From contig JACJZD010000001.1 of the NCBI GenBank assembly GCA_020635795.1, positions 505,001-569,000 on the forward strand: a DNA stretch of 64,000 nucleotides. Direction: 5' to 3'. A model generated the notes under the pieces. It was not told where the DNA came from. It did not search any database and worked only from the letters and a program-made list of their open reading frames with translations. Shown in pieces: positions 17,501 to 26,529 of the stretch (positions within the stretch are counted from its first letter, which is position 1; every line of letters starts with the position of its first letter). The translations under genes were made by a program, and so were the position numbers. Origin of the DNA: Flavobacteriales bacterium. GTDB taxonomy: Bacteria > Bacteroidota > Bacteroidia > Flavobacteriales_E > Vicingaceae.

Positions 17501-19125
17501 CTTAAAGAACCATTTGTATTATTAAGAACACCAACGTAACCGTCAGTCGCTCCACCATAGGTAGGTTTAATAACTCCAGGTGTCGTTCCAATATTATTAC
17601 TAACAGTTCCCCCGCAAACGGCAACAGTATTATTGGTTTCATTAACTCTAATTGAATAACCTGCATCACCACTTGAACCACCTAAGTATGTTGACCATAA
17701 TAAGGCATTTAATCCAGAAGATAATTTAGAAACTACAGCATCGTAATCGCCTGAAATGGTTAGCTTATGAGCTCCTGCAGTAGTGGGGTAGTTGTTAGAA
17801 ATTGAAGTTGAAGCAATATAAATATCTCCATTGTTATCAATCACAACTTCACCTCTATTTTCATCAGAGTAGTTAAATTTCAAACTGGTATTTAGCGATA
17901 ATCCATCATTTCCACTACCACCAATATAAGTACTACCAATAATACCATTACCTGCAGCATTTAACTTAGTAATAAAAATATCCGAACCACCAGTAAAAGT
18001 TGCAGAGTTTGGAGAAACATTAGAACCACCACCATGTGTAGTCTGGTAGGCTCCTGCACTAGTTGGAAAATCTCTAGATGCTGTTGCTCCCATAACAATT
18101 AATTCTCCGGCAGGAGTGGTTACTAAGCTATGTGGTTGATCAGCTCTATTTCCACCAATATATGTAGCATAAATCCTAGCAGTACCAGTTGGATTATATT
18201 TTATTATTGCAGCATCAATAACTCCTCCAAAAGATACATCATAAGCTCCAGTTGAAACAGGGAAGCCAGAACTAAATGCAATTCCACCGCCATAAAAATT
18301 ATCATTATCATCATATGTAGCAGTAAAACCCCAGTTGTCGGCTGTTGAACCAGTTAGGGTAGAAAAAACCCAAGTTGGATCAATAATTAATTCTTTAGTA
18401 TTGTCGTAACCTTGTGGGAACTTAAACGAAACATTATTTCCAGAAAGAACAAATTCACAGTCAACGATAACTTTTTTACCATTTACTTGTTGGTAGGCAA
18501 TAGGTTTTAACTCCTTAACAGATGTGTTAGGTAGGCTAATTTCTAAAATTCCATGATTTAAATTTAACCCAGACACTCCTTCATAGTTAATAATAATGTT
18601 ATTTGGGTTTGCACCAGCATTAACAATAAAATCATATTTTAAATGATTGTCATGAGTGTACAATTGAGCATTAATACCATTATAAATTTCATGGTAGGTA
18701 AGTTTTTCAAAAGATTCCACATCAGAAGCCCATTTAGAAGGATCATTTCCTTTAAGATAGTTTTTTACATAGCCGATGTTCTCACTAGGTGATAAAAACA
18801 CATTCGTATTAGAATTGATGAAATTCATTCTATAAACACTCTTTCTTAGTGTAATATCTTTCTCGCCATATTGAGCTCTCATTCTTTTGTCGTGTCTAAC
18901 TTTATACACCAAATCTAAATCTTCAGGGGAGTATAAATCGAAAGTAAATGAATGAGAACCAAAATAAATATCACCTACATGCAATTTGGTATGATATTTA
19001 ACTACATGGTCAAATTGACCTTTATTTTCAGTAAAGTGGTAATCAGATTCTTTGTCTTCGTGTGCATAAGTTGCAACACTTAAAAAAAGTATTAATCCAA
19101 GAAATAAATTGTTTTTTATATTCAT
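14527..19125 (-). CDS. Giant T9SS surface protein: beta-propeller, eight PKD-like domains, type B sorting domain
   Basis: A 1532-residue secreted protein with a signal peptide (MNIKNNLFLGLILFLSVATYA). Residues ~25-250 form a conserved N-terminal domain (FTENKGQFDHVVKYHTKL). Residues ~250-750 contain SBBP-type repeats, each with a variant of TYIGGSGNDG. Next come four blocks of ~175 residues, each with two PKD-like domains marked YWDFGDG and YWDMGNG. The last ~90 residues (IIPNVFTPNGDNWNDELVF ... RIFNRWGRLVFES ... GTYFYELRY) are the gliding-motility-associated type B sorting domain for T9SS. The likely role is adhesion or biofilm matrix on the cell surface. The PKD blocks are close copies and probably expand or contract by recombination. 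Confidence 0.93.
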   Translation of the reverse strand: MNIKNNLFLGLILFLSVATYAHEDKESDYHFTENKGQFDHVVKYHTKLHVGDIYFGSHSFTFDLYSPEDLDLVYKVRHDKRMRAQYGEKDITLRKSVYRMNFINSNTNVFLSPSENIGYVKNYLKGNDPSKWASDVESFEKLTYHEIYNGINAQLYTHDNHLKYDFIVNAGANPNNIIINYEGVSGLNLNHGILEISLPNTSVKELKPIAYQQVNGKKVIVDCEFVLSGNNVSFKFPQGYDNTKELIIDPTWVFSTLTGSTADNWGFTATYDDNDNFYGGGIAFSSGFPVSTGAYDVSFGGVIDAAIIKYNPTGTARIYATYIGGNRADQPHSLVTTPAGELIVMGATASRDFPTSAGAYQTTHGGGSNVSPNSATFTGGSDIFITKLNAAGNGIIGSTYIGGSGNDGLSLNTSLKFNYSDENRGEVVIDNNGDIYIASTSISNNYPTTAGAHKLTISGDYDAVVSKLSSGLNALLWSTYLGGSSGDAGYSIRVNETNNTVAVCGGTVSNNIGTTPGVIKPTYGGATDGYVGVLNNTNGSLSALTYIGTAQYDQAYILEVDKFGNVYTTGQTKGAYPVTSGTYSNTLANQFVHKMNSNLTSTGYSTVFGRANAAVNSAVDISITAFLVDNCSNVYVAGWGGGSNNEGTTTGMPVTGNAIKGTTDGSDFYFIVLERNATNLLYGTYFGHNSSDEHVDGGTSRFDKKGTIYQGVCAACGGGNNFPSSPGAYSSTNGSSNCNFGAIKIGLDFQGVVANADQPGDILLCGSPYNVDFSAGSTPPPNTYWDFGDGNTLGVGSFNTPTHTYADTGTYNIMYVAIDSSSCNISDTVYFDVRVINNGTLDAQINIPPYDPCDDSLTVTLQFTGSGADSLYWDMGNGTTFINDTLINYTYTTNGVFPIVFEAYDFACGGFNTVRDTIYFTPNYTTVNATPPGNQVFCAQPYQVNFSAGGTPPPNNYWDFGDGSGNSNLANPQYTYADTGSYNVMYVAIDSTTCNIADTAYFNVQLIKPADLDAQINIPPYDPCSPGGLTVNFEFTGTGADSLFWDMGNGTTFIDSTNFNYTYNTPGTYYIEFQAFDLTCNTTDTIRDTVLYNPNFTTVNATPPGNQTFCTQPYLVNFDAGATPPPNNYWDFGDGSGTSNLANPQYTYADTGSYTVMYVAIDSTTCNIADTAYFSVQLIKPADLDAQFNIPPYDPCQTSLTINLQFTGTGADSLYWNMGNGDVFINDTIINYSYNTPGTYIVSFEAYDLQCNNTEIFTDTVYFNPTLTQVNTVVPPDINICGTPLTVNFSSGSPAPPQNYWDFGDGNTSTTIDPSHDYASAGSYNIMFVSIDSTTCNIADTGYFAVNVHTAPDLNVNIAYVPPVPCEAVNYRVELSAVGSGADSIYWNMGDGMTFEDSTSVSYEYLSPGTYTISVSLFNYFCNKVVTETRVAEFIELGETTGIIPNVFTPNGDNWNDELVFVGVDHTQSYSIRIFNRWGRLVFESTDATKNWKGKDEAEGTYFYELRYTDVCSNEEKLKTGTVTLLRGPKKQ

Positions 19126-19354
19126 AGTTATGTGTTTTTTTCTTTTAGACTATTATTTTAAACAAATAGTTGCAGCTAATATAGATAAAAAATAACTAAT
19201 TAAAAATATCTTTAACAAAAAATAATTCATGTAAATTACTGATAAACAGTAGAGTATGTAGCTATAAGTAGTTGAATTGTTATATTTAGAAAAAATATGT
19301 TGTAAATTGTTAAAAGATGTTAGAGTATCTGATGCTTAAATGTAGTAGATATTA

Positions 19355-20230
19355 TTAATATGAAGCTTCACTCAACTTATATATAATACCATCGGCTAAA
19401 CCAACTTTAGGAACAAAAATATTTTCAATTTTTGCGGTTTTTAAAACGGTTAAATATATTCTGGCGGCATGTGTAATTACATCTGCTCTGTCAGGTTTAA
19501 GTCCCAATTTTAAAATCCGCTCCTCAATGGTATGTTCTAATAATAAGTTATTCATATCGTTTAGCTGACTAAAACCAAACAATTTGTAGTCTTTTAAACC
19601 ACACATTTTATAAAGCTTATTGATATTGCCTCCAGTTCCAATAGCCATTTCGGGTTGATGTTTTTTTATTGCTTTAACAATCCAACTCTGCATCTCTTTC
19701 CAAGTTTTTTCAGTAACTAAATCATTTTTTAAACGAATGGTACCAATTTTAAATGATTTGGATTGTATTTGTTCACCTTTTGAATATATGGAAAGTTCTG
19801 TACTCCCTCCACCTACGTCGATATATAAAAAAGTTCCTGTTGGATCAAGTTTATCGGTAACATGTGTTTCTAAAATTAATTTGGCTTCGGTGTCACCATC
19901 AATAATTTCAATTTCAATTTTTGTTTTTTTCTTTATTTTATCGATTACTTCTTTGCCATTTTTTGCTTCACGCATGGCTGATGTAGCACAAACACGATAT
20001 GCTACTACATCATAAATAGAAGCCAGATTTTTAAATGATTCGAGAGCTTTTATTAAGTTGTTGATGTTTTTGTTCGAGATTTTCTTTTTTGTGAAAACAT
20101 CCTGCCCCAATCGAATAGGTAAACGAATTAAAGATATTTTCTTTACTTCTTTATGGTTTTGATAAACATCAACATCACAAAAAAGTAAACGTACAGCATT
20201 CGAACCTATATCAACAGCAGCATATCTCAT
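19355..20230 (-). CDS. Ppx/GppA-type exopolyphosphatase
   Basis: A 291-residue ASKHA-fold phosphatase. Phosphate-binding motifs are clear: AAVDIGSNAVRLL at the N-terminus and YIDVGGGSTELSIY near residue 135; TGGNINKLYKM also fits the family. Enzymes of this family remove terminal phosphate from polyphosphate or hydrolyse pppGpp. At ~290 residues it has only the two N-terminal domains, lacking the C-terminal HD-like part of E. coli PPX (~510 residues), as is usual in Bacteroidota. It lies 67 bases downstream of ppk on the same strand, which supports polyphosphate as substrate. Confidence 0.88.
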   Translation of the reverse strand: MRYAAVDIGSNAVRLLFCDVDVYQNHKEVKKISLIRLPIRLGQDVFTKKKISNKNINNLIKALESFKNLASIYDVVAYRVCATSAMREAKNGKEVIDKIKKKTKIEIEIIDGDTEAKLILETHVTDKLDPTGTFLYIDVGGGSTELSIYSKGEQIQSKSFKIGTIRLKNDLVTEKTWKEMQSWIVKAIKKHQPEMAIGTGGNINKLYKMCGLKDYKLFGFSQLNDMNNLLLEHTIEERILKLGLKPDRADVITHAARIYLTVLKTAKIENIFVPKVGLADGIIYKLSEASY

Positions 20231-20297
20231 TTTGGTTATTTAGATGCTGCAAGTTAATATTTTTTATTTTTTTATGGAGATGATTTTTCAACAGTTA

Positions 20298-22361
20298 TCA
20301 ACTATTCGCTAATTGATTTTTGAAATAATTATAAATGCTAATTTGCGAACGGATTTTATTTTTTTTGTCGATTGGCTTGTAAACATTGCTTTTTTTATGA
20401 TTAATCAACCTAGCCTTGGTATTGTCGGCTAATTGCAAGTCCAAAATTTTTCTAATAGTTTGTTGAAGGGTTTTGTCATAAATGGGGCAGCCGACTTCAA
20501 TTCTTCTGTCAAGGTTTCTCGACATCCAATCGGCGGAGGTTAGATAATATAATTCTTCGCCATTATTACAAAATACCATTAAACGCGAATGTTCAAGAAA
20601 ACGGTCGATAATACTAACTACTTCAATATTTTCGCTTACACTTTTTATTCCTGGAATTAACGAACAAATTCCTCGAATTATCAATTGTATTTTTACTCCA
20701 GCATTACTTGCTTGATACAGTTTTTTAATCATCAATGGGTCAACCAAATTATTGAGTTTAATAATCATGTAAGCTGGTTTTCCTTCTTTTGCATTTTTTA
20801 TTTCGGAGTCGATTAACGCATTTATTTTTCTTCGTGTATTAAACGGCGAAACAGTTAGATGCTTAAAAGTTGGGCGGTCAATATTGTTTTTAAACAATTG
20901 AAAAACCTTGTAAACCTCGTTTGAAATTCGCGGGTCTTTAGTTAGTAATGATGTGTCGGAATAAATAGAAGCATTTATTTCATGAAAATTTCCAGTACCT
21001 ATGTGAGCATATCTGGTAATTTTGTTACGATGTTTACGAGTAATTAAAATCAATTTTGAATGCACCTTTAATCCTGGGTAACCAAAAATAACGCGAATAC
21101 CTTCATCAATCATTTTATTCGACCATTCAATGTTAGCCTCCTCATCGAATCTTGCTCGTAACTCAATAACTACTGTTACTTTTTTTCCATTTTTAGCGGC
21201 ATTAATTAATGCATTTACCACTTTTGAGTTTTTGGCAACTCGATATAAATTAATTTTTATGGAAAGTACTTTAGGGTCGATTGCTGCTTCACGTAGCAAA
21301 TCAATTAAATGGGTAAAGGTTTGATAAGGGTAATTAAGGAGGATGTCCTTTTTATTAATCTCGGCAAAAACGCTGGTTTTGTTTGCTAAATCAGGGTGCT
21401 TTACTGGTTTAAGTGGCTCGGCTTTTAATCCAGCTCTTCCAACATTTGGGAAATTGATAAAATCCTTAAAATTATGGTAACGACCGCCTGGAATAATACT
21501 ATCGTTACGTGTTGTTCTACTTTTTGAGATAATAAAATCTAGCAAATCATCGGGAATGGAAGCGTCGTAAACAAATCGAACAGGCAAGGCATTTTTTCTA
21601 GTTTTTAAGCTTTTTGATATTTTATCGAGAATACTTTGCGAAATATCTTGATCAATATCTAATTCGGCATCAAGGGTAACCTTAACGGTGTAAGCTTCAA
21701 TTTTTTTGTAATTAAAAATCGCAAAAATGGAATCCAATTTATATCGAATAACATCATCTAACAAAATGATGTATTTTTTGTTGCCAACATCAGGTAATGA
21801 AATAAAACGTGGCAAGATTAAAGATGGTATTTCCATTAAAGCATAATCGAATATTTTTTCTGACACTTGAAGTTTGAGTCCGAAATAAATTGATTTACCT
21901 TTTAGTTTTGGAAATGGATTTTTTTTGTGCAACATTATTGGAACTAATGTAGGACGAACGGTTTGCTCAAAATATTCGGTTACAAAATCAATATGTTCAG
22001 GTAGTAACGAGGTTTCATCAACTAAATAAATGTGTTCATTTTCTAGTTCTTTAACTAGGGTTTTATACGCTTTTTCAAAGCGTTTCTCTAGTTTTATTGA
22101 AATTTGATTTATCTTGTGTAATAAATCTTTTGGTGATTCATCTTCGTGTTCAATTGACTTTATCTTTGCCTCTACCAAGCGTTTACTTGCCGCCACACGT
22201 ATTCGATAAAACTCATCCAAATTATTAGAGAAAATGCCTAAAAACCGTAATCGCTCAATAAGAGGAACATTGGTATCTTCTGCTTCCTGTAAAACTCTTT
22301 CATTGAAAGAAAGCCAACTTTGATCACGATTGATGATTGGATAGTTGATGTTTTTTGTCAT
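20298..22361 (-). CDS. ppk: Polyphosphate kinase 1
   Basis: A 687-residue enzyme that reversibly polymerises the gamma-phosphate of ATP into polyphosphate. The ATG at 22361 is preferred to a TTG two codons upstream. Conserved family features are present: SWLSFNERVLQEA near the N-terminus, the autophosphorylated His434 in KVHSKLIL, YAHIGTGNFHE, and a second His in FLEHSRLMVF followed by SADWMSRNLDRR. Length and domain order are standard. It precedes the exopolyphosphatase gene, giving a synthesis/degradation pair. Confidence 0.96.
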   Translation of the reverse strand: MTKNINYPIINRDQSWLSFNERVLQEAEDTNVPLIERLRFLGIFSNNLDEFYRIRVAASKRLVEAKIKSIEHEDESPKDLLHKINQISIKLEKRFEKAYKTLVKELENEHIYLVDETSLLPEHIDFVTEYFEQTVRPTLVPIMLHKKNPFPKLKGKSIYFGLKLQVSEKIFDYALMEIPSLILPRFISLPDVGNKKYIILLDDVIRYKLDSIFAIFNYKKIEAYTVKVTLDAELDIDQDISQSILDKISKSLKTRKNALPVRFVYDASIPDDLLDFIISKSRTTRNDSIIPGGRYHNFKDFINFPNVGRAGLKAEPLKPVKHPDLANKTSVFAEINKKDILLNYPYQTFTHLIDLLREAAIDPKVLSIKINLYRVAKNSKVVNALINAAKNGKKVTVVIELRARFDEEANIEWSNKMIDEGIRVIFGYPGLKVHSKLILITRKHRNKITRYAHIGTGNFHEINASIYSDTSLLTKDPRISNEVYKVFQLFKNNIDRPTFKHLTVSPFNTRRKINALIDSEIKNAKEGKPAYMIIKLNNLVDPLMIKKLYQASNAGVKIQLIIRGICSLIPGIKSVSENIEVVSIIDRFLEHSRLMVFCNNGEELYYLTSADWMSRNLDRRIEVGCPIYDKTLQQTIRKILDLQLADNTKARLINHKKSNVYKPIDKKNKIRSQISIYNYFKNQLANS

Positions 22362-22424
22362 AAACAAACTTTTATCAAAGTTGTGATTTTCAGATTAATT
22401 GAAAATTAAGCCAATGTTACTAAA

Positions 22425-22982
22425 CTAATTTACCCAAATGCCTAAAGTAATTTGAAGCACGCTGTTGTGTCCATCTCCTTTTCCAATCTCTGTAAGTCCG
22501 TAATTATATCGGATTGATGCTTTGGCTACTTTTACATCAATACCTAAACCAACTACAGCAGCTAAATCAAAACTATGCAGGTTTGATTTTACATCATTTC
22601 CATCGTAGTTGGCACTCAACAAATACGAAAATTGTGGTCCAGCTTGAACATTGATTACCGAAAGAAAATATTTTTTTACCAAAACTGGAAAATCTAAATA
22701 GTTTAATTTGTAATCCAACAAAGCAGTTTCTAAGTTTGAATTTAAGCCTTCAATTCTAGTACCTTTAGACGACATCAGTGCATCAACTTCAAATCCCCAA
22801 TCTGTAGGTGTTTTAATTTCTGCAATTAACCCTCCGTGATAACCGTTTAACGATTTTGTTTTGGTATCAGAAACTACTTTAGAAGCATTAATGCCTCCTA
22901 CTAACCCCCACCTAAAAACAGATTGCGATTTTACTGTTACAACGGTGAGAAGAAGTATTAATATTAAAGTAGTTTGTTTCAA
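22425..22982 (-). CDS. Outer-membrane beta-barrel protein (PorT-like fold)
   Basis: A 185-residue protein with a signal peptide (MKQTTLILILLLTVVTVKSQ) and alternating strands such as WGLVGGINASKVV, FPVLVKKYFL, VQAGPQFSYLLSA and ASIRYNYGLTEIG, typical of the small 8-stranded barrels annotated as PorT-family in Bacteroidota. True PorT is not claimed. The start is the TTG at 22982, immediately after the valS stop codon (TAA TTG), so translation is probably coupled to valS. No ATG would keep the signal peptide. Confidence 0.78.
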   Translation of the reverse strand: MKQTTLILILLLTVVTVKSQSVFRWGLVGGINASKVVSDTKTKSLNGYHGGLIAEIKTPTDWGFEVDALMSSKGTRIEGLNSNLETALLDYKLNYLDFPVLVKKYFLSVINVQAGPQFSYLLSANYDGNDVKSNLHSFDLAAVVGLGIDVKVAKASIRYNYGLTEIGKGDGHNSVLQITLGIWVN

Positions 22983-25610
22983 TTAAGCAAAGTTTAATAA
23001 TTGTTCTTCCAATACTTTAATTTTCGATTCAGCTTCAGCCTGTTTTTTTCGTTCAACGGCTAACACTTGCTCTGGGGCATTGTTTACGAATTTTTCGTTG
23101 GCTAATTTTTTGTTTACCGAGTTTAAAAAACCAAGTGTATAATCCAACTCTTTTTTAATTTTTTCTTTTTCAGCTTCTACATCAATGTTTTCAGACATTG
23201 GTATAAAGTATTCGTTTGATTTTACTACAAACGAAAACGCTCCGTCTATTTTATCATCAACATACGTTAAGTTAGATATATTTGTCAGTTTTGAAATGAT
23301 ACAATCAAATCTGGTAGTTGTATTTTGATTGTTTTTTACAAACAATTCAATTTGGTCTTTATTAGCAATGTTTTTCTGTTTACGAAGTGTTCTTATTTCA
23401 GTAATTACATCCATCGCAAAATTAAATTCCTCAATTAAACTTTCGTCAACTTTATCGGCTTTAGGGTAAGCGTTCATCATTAACGATTCACCATCTTTTC
23501 GGGTTTCAATATTTTGCCACAATTCTTCGGTAACAAAAGGCATAAAAGGGTGAAGCATGGTTAAAATTTGTTCGAAATAACCTACAGTTTGTTGGTAGGT
23601 TAATTGATCGATAGGTTGCTGGTAAGCAGGTTTTACAATTTCTAAATACGACGAACAGAAATCGTCCCAAATGAGTTTGTAGGTATCCATCAAGGCGTCC
23701 GACAAACGGTATTTAGCAAAATGATCCTCTAACGTAGCAATGGTTTGGTTTAATTTAGCGTTTAACCAATCGTTACCAATTTTAGCACTTTCTGGTTGTG
23801 GTAAACTGTTGTCAATTTCCCAACCTTTAACCAATTTAAAGGCATTCCATAATTTGTTACAGAAATTTTTACCTTGTTCGCAGAGCGATTCATCAAACAA
23901 CAAATCATTACCTGCAGCTGCGCACGATAACATCCCGAAACGAACACCATCAGCACCAAATCTGTCCATTAACTCGATAGCATCTGGCGAATTACCTAAC
24001 GATTTACTCATTTTACGACGTTGTTTATCCCTAACCATACCAGTAAAATACACATCGTTAAATGGTTTTTCGTTTTTAAACTCGTACCCTGCAAAAATCA
24101 TTCGAGCAACCCAGAAAAATATGATGTCCCAACCCGTAACCAATACGTTGGTAGGGTAGTAGTAATTAAAATCGGTTTGGTCTTCGCTAAAACCATCAAA
24201 AACTGCTATTGGCCACAACCAAGAAGAAAACCAGGTATCCACCACATCTTCATCTTGACGCAAATCGGCAATGGTTAAATTGGTATTGCCTGTTTTTGCT
24301 TGAGCCAGTTTTAATGCCTCATCAATATTGTTAGCCACTACATAATCGTTCGCATCGTTGTAGTAATAAGCCGGTATTTGTTGCCCCCACCATAACTGAC
24401 GAGAAATTGGCCAATCTCTAAAATTGTCTAACCAATGTTTGTAGGTGTTTTTAAATTTATCAGGATAAAATTTAATGGTATCGTTCATTACGTTTTCCAA
24501 CGCAGGTTTTACCATGTCGTCCATCTTTACAAACCATTGTAACGATAGTTTTGGTTCAACTACTGTATCAGGGTTACGCTCAGAATACCCAACATTGTTG
24601 GTAATGTCTTCTACTTTTGCTAAATGCCCTTGAACTTTTAAGTATTCAGCTACTTTTTTACGTGCTACAAAACGGTCTTCACCAACAAAAATTTGTGCTT
24701 TTTCATTCAGTGTTCCATCGTCATTAAAGGTGTCGATAATTTCTAAGCCATGTTTTTGACCAATTTCATAATCGTTGGTATCGTGTGCAGGAGTAACTTT
24801 TAAGCAACCTGTACCAAATTCAATGTCGATGTAATCGTCACAAATAATAGGTATCTCGCGGTTAACCATCGGTACAATGGCCTTTTTGCCGTGCAAATGA
24901 AAATAACGCTCGTCTTTTGGGTGAACACAAATGGCACTATCGCCCATAATGGTTTCTGGTCGGGTAGTAGCAATGGTAATGGTTTCGTTGCTATCTTTTA
25001 TCTTATAGTTTACATAGTAAAGTTTCGATTGCTCGTCTTTACGTATAACTTCCTCGTTTGATAAGGTTGTTTTAGCGGTTGGATCCCAGTTTACAATTTT
25101 CCAATCTTTATATACGTAACCTTTGTTGTATAAATCTACAAACGATTTTACCACAGCCTCGTTTAGTTTCGGTTCCATAGTAAATCGTGTACGACTCCAA
25201 TCGCAACTTGCACCTAATTTTTTTAATTGTTCAAGAATAATACCACCGTATTTGTCTTTCCACTCAAAGGCATGTTTTAAAAAATCTTCACGAGAAATAT
25301 CGGCTTTGGTAATGCCTTTTTCGCGTAACAAATTTACCACTTTGGCTTCGGTAGCAATAGAAGCATGGTCGGTGCCTGGCACCCAACAAGCGTTGTAGCC
25401 CAACATACGAGCACGACGAATTAACACATCTTGTATGGTGTTGTTTAACATGTGCCCCATGTGCAATACTCCAGTAACGTTTGGTGGAGGTATTACAATG
25501 GTAAAAGGCTCGCGGTGGTCGGGTTTCGATTCAAAAAACTTGTTTTTTAACCAGTAAGCATACCATTTGCTTTCGATGTCTTGTGGCGAATATGTTTTTG
25601 CTAATTCCAT
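22983..25610 (-). CDS. valS: Valyl-tRNA synthetase
   Basis: An 875-residue class I aminoacyl-tRNA synthetase that charges tRNA-Val with valine and edits mischarged threonine. The ATP-binding HMGH (50-53, within PNVTGVLHMGHMLN) and KMSKS (533-537) are intact; the editing domain includes TTRPETIMGD and PAHDTNDYEIG; the C-terminus is the coiled-coil arm (DVEAEKEKIKKELDYTLGFL... KQAEAESKIKVLEEQLLNFA) characteristic of ValS. Start ATG at 25610. A perfect 11-bp hairpin lies ~80 bases upstream (25693-25729). Confidence 0.98.
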   Translation of the reverse strand: MELAKTYSPQDIESKWYAYWLKNKFFESKPDHREPFTIVIPPPNVTGVLHMGHMLNNTIQDVLIRRARMLGYNACWVPGTDHASIATEAKVVNLLREKGITKADISREDFLKHAFEWKDKYGGIILEQLKKLGASCDWSRTRFTMEPKLNEAVVKSFVDLYNKGYVYKDWKIVNWDPTAKTTLSNEEVIRKDEQSKLYYVNYKIKDSNETITIATTRPETIMGDSAICVHPKDERYFHLHGKKAIVPMVNREIPIICDDYIDIEFGTGCLKVTPAHDTNDYEIGQKHGLEIIDTFNDDGTLNEKAQIFVGEDRFVARKKVAEYLKVQGHLAKVEDITNNVGYSERNPDTVVEPKLSLQWFVKMDDMVKPALENVMNDTIKFYPDKFKNTYKHWLDNFRDWPISRQLWWGQQIPAYYYNDANDYVVANNIDEALKLAQAKTGNTNLTIADLRQDEDVVDTWFSSWLWPIAVFDGFSEDQTDFNYYYPTNVLVTGWDIIFFWVARMIFAGYEFKNEKPFNDVYFTGMVRDKQRRKMSKSLGNSPDAIELMDRFGADGVRFGMLSCAAAGNDLLFDESLCEQGKNFCNKLWNAFKLVKGWEIDNSLPQPESAKIGNDWLNAKLNQTIATLEDHFAKYRLSDALMDTYKLIWDDFCSSYLEIVKPAYQQPIDQLTYQQTVGYFEQILTMLHPFMPFVTEELWQNIETRKDGESLMMNAYPKADKVDESLIEEFNFAMDVITEIRTLRKQKNIANKDQIELFVKNNQNTTTRFDCIISKLTNISNLTYVDDKIDGAFSFVVKSNEYFIPMSENIDVEAEKEKIKKELDYTLGFLNSVNKKLANEKFVNNAPEQVLAVERKKQAEAESKIKVLEEQLLNFA

Positions 25611-25766
25611 GCAGTGTGTTGTGTTTTAAAGGTTACAAATTTACCATTTTGTATGGAATATTTTAAAGGGAAATTAGGGGTGATTTTTTTTCTTAAAACA
25701 ACCGTTGAGGAACGAAATGGTTGTTTTAAAGCTAAGCAACCCGAAGAGAAACGAGAAATTTTAAAT
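25611..25766. other. Non-coding stretch upstream of valS with a hairpin
   Basis: I see no gene here. It holds a perfect inverted repeat, TTAAAACAACC (25693-25703) and GGTTGTTTTAA (25719-25729), with a 15-base loop. On the minus strand this would lie in or before the valS leader. It has no U-run on the minus strand; a T-run precedes it on the plus strand. Confidence 0.6.
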
Positions 25767-25961
25767 GTCTAACGACCCCGCTATAGAAAGTGCGGAATGG
25801 GAAAGGCGGTAGTCTTTCCTTTCTGCACTGAGCCAAAGCTGAGTATTTTGTTTTTAATTTTCATTTACTAAAAACCAAAACGAAGTTTTGGCGTTGTTTG
25901 CTAAAGGTACAAAGTTTTCCTTTTTGTTCTGCCTCCGCATTTTTTATAGCGATTGTTGGCA
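25767..25961. repeat. ~195-base structured element with attC-like ends
   Basis: The outer ends read GTCTAAC (25767-25773) and GTTGGCA (25955-25961). Just inside, CGCTATAGAAAGTGCGGA (25779-25796) faces TCCGCATTTTTTATAGCG (25934-25951): 16 of 18 positions complementary, the other two being G-U if transcribed on the plus strand. The interior holds two smaller hairpins: GGAAAG/CTTTCC (25800-25819) and CCAAAAC/GTTTTGG (25875-25891). There is no coding sequence. The layout resembles a long integron attC site, but this is inference. Confidence 0.6.
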
Positions 25962-26529
25962 AATCGTTTTTATTTTAATTCTACAATATTTCTAATCAGA
26001 ATTGAATCCTGGTCAAAAAAATCTTCCAATTCAGTTCTTCTCATTTCTGAATATAGGTATGTCAATTCCTTTTGTTTAGATTCCCCAATCTTACTATATC
26101 CATGAATAGAGTATTGGCTATGGACACCTGAAGCATGTGTATATATGAATTTGATTGTAATCCAGTCGAGTCCTTGATCGCGATACCAATTGAATATTAT
26201 GGTGTCTTTTCGCAGAGAAGTAGAAACTGTATCTGATAAAATCCATTTATTGGGTTCAACAGTATCGTTAACAAGATTAAGGTTGAGGCGAAACGAATAG
26301 ATTATTTCGTCTTGATATAATATTCGTCCTTTATCTAATGGTCCTTTATTGGAAAGGTCATATTCAACTCTAAAAGGTTTTTCGAGTCTTAATCCATTAC
26401 CTATTTGAAGGGTGTCAGAAGAGTATCCATCATTATTCGAGTTGTCGACAGGATTCTGGTCACACCCAACGATAATAGCAGCAATAGCTAATATGAATAA
26501 TCTCAGATTCATTTTCATGTTTGCCAACA
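25954..26529. repeat. 10-bp inverted repeat bracketing the lipoprotein gene
   Basis: TGTTGGCAAA at 25954-25963 and its exact reverse complement TTTGCCAACA at 26520-26529 sit 6 bases after the stop and 1 base before the chosen start of the gene. Confidence 0.7.
25970..26518 (-). CDS. Accessory lipoprotein, unknown function (cassette-like)
   Basis: A 182-residue predicted lipoprotein: MKMNLRLFILAIAAIIVGC ends in a lipobox-like segment with Cys19, followed by an Asn/Asp-rich linker (DQNPVDNSNNDGYSSD). I chose the ATG at 26518; further codons upstream run into a palindromic repeat. The mature part has many beta-strand-like stretches (KPFRVEYDLSN, IIYSFRLNLNLVND, TIIFNWYRDQGLDWITIKFIYTH). I do not recognise the family. 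It is flanked by a perfect 10-base inverted repeat (25954-25963 and 26520-26529), with a structured element downstream and a palindromic promoter leader upstream, suggesting acquisition as a unit. Confidence 0.6.
   Translation of the reverse strand: MKMNLRLFILAIAAIIVGCDQNPVDNSNNDGYSSDTLQIGNGLRLEKPFRVEYDLSNKGPLDKGRILYQDEIIYSFRLNLNLVNDTVEPNKWILSDTVSTSLRKDTIIFNWYRDQGLDWITIKFIYTHASGVHSQYSIHGYSKIGESKQKELTYLYSEMRRTELEDFFDQDSILIRNIVELK

Noticed and set aside
19126..19354. Possible gene or RNA in the 229-base gap before ppx
   Set aside because: No open frame, hairpin or TAnnTTTG box of note; it looks like plain AT-rich spacer and adhesin leader.
25693..25729. T-box riboswitch ahead of valS
   Set aside because: The hairpin has no T-box consensus sequence or terminator/antiterminator pair, and T-boxes are not known from Bacteroidota.
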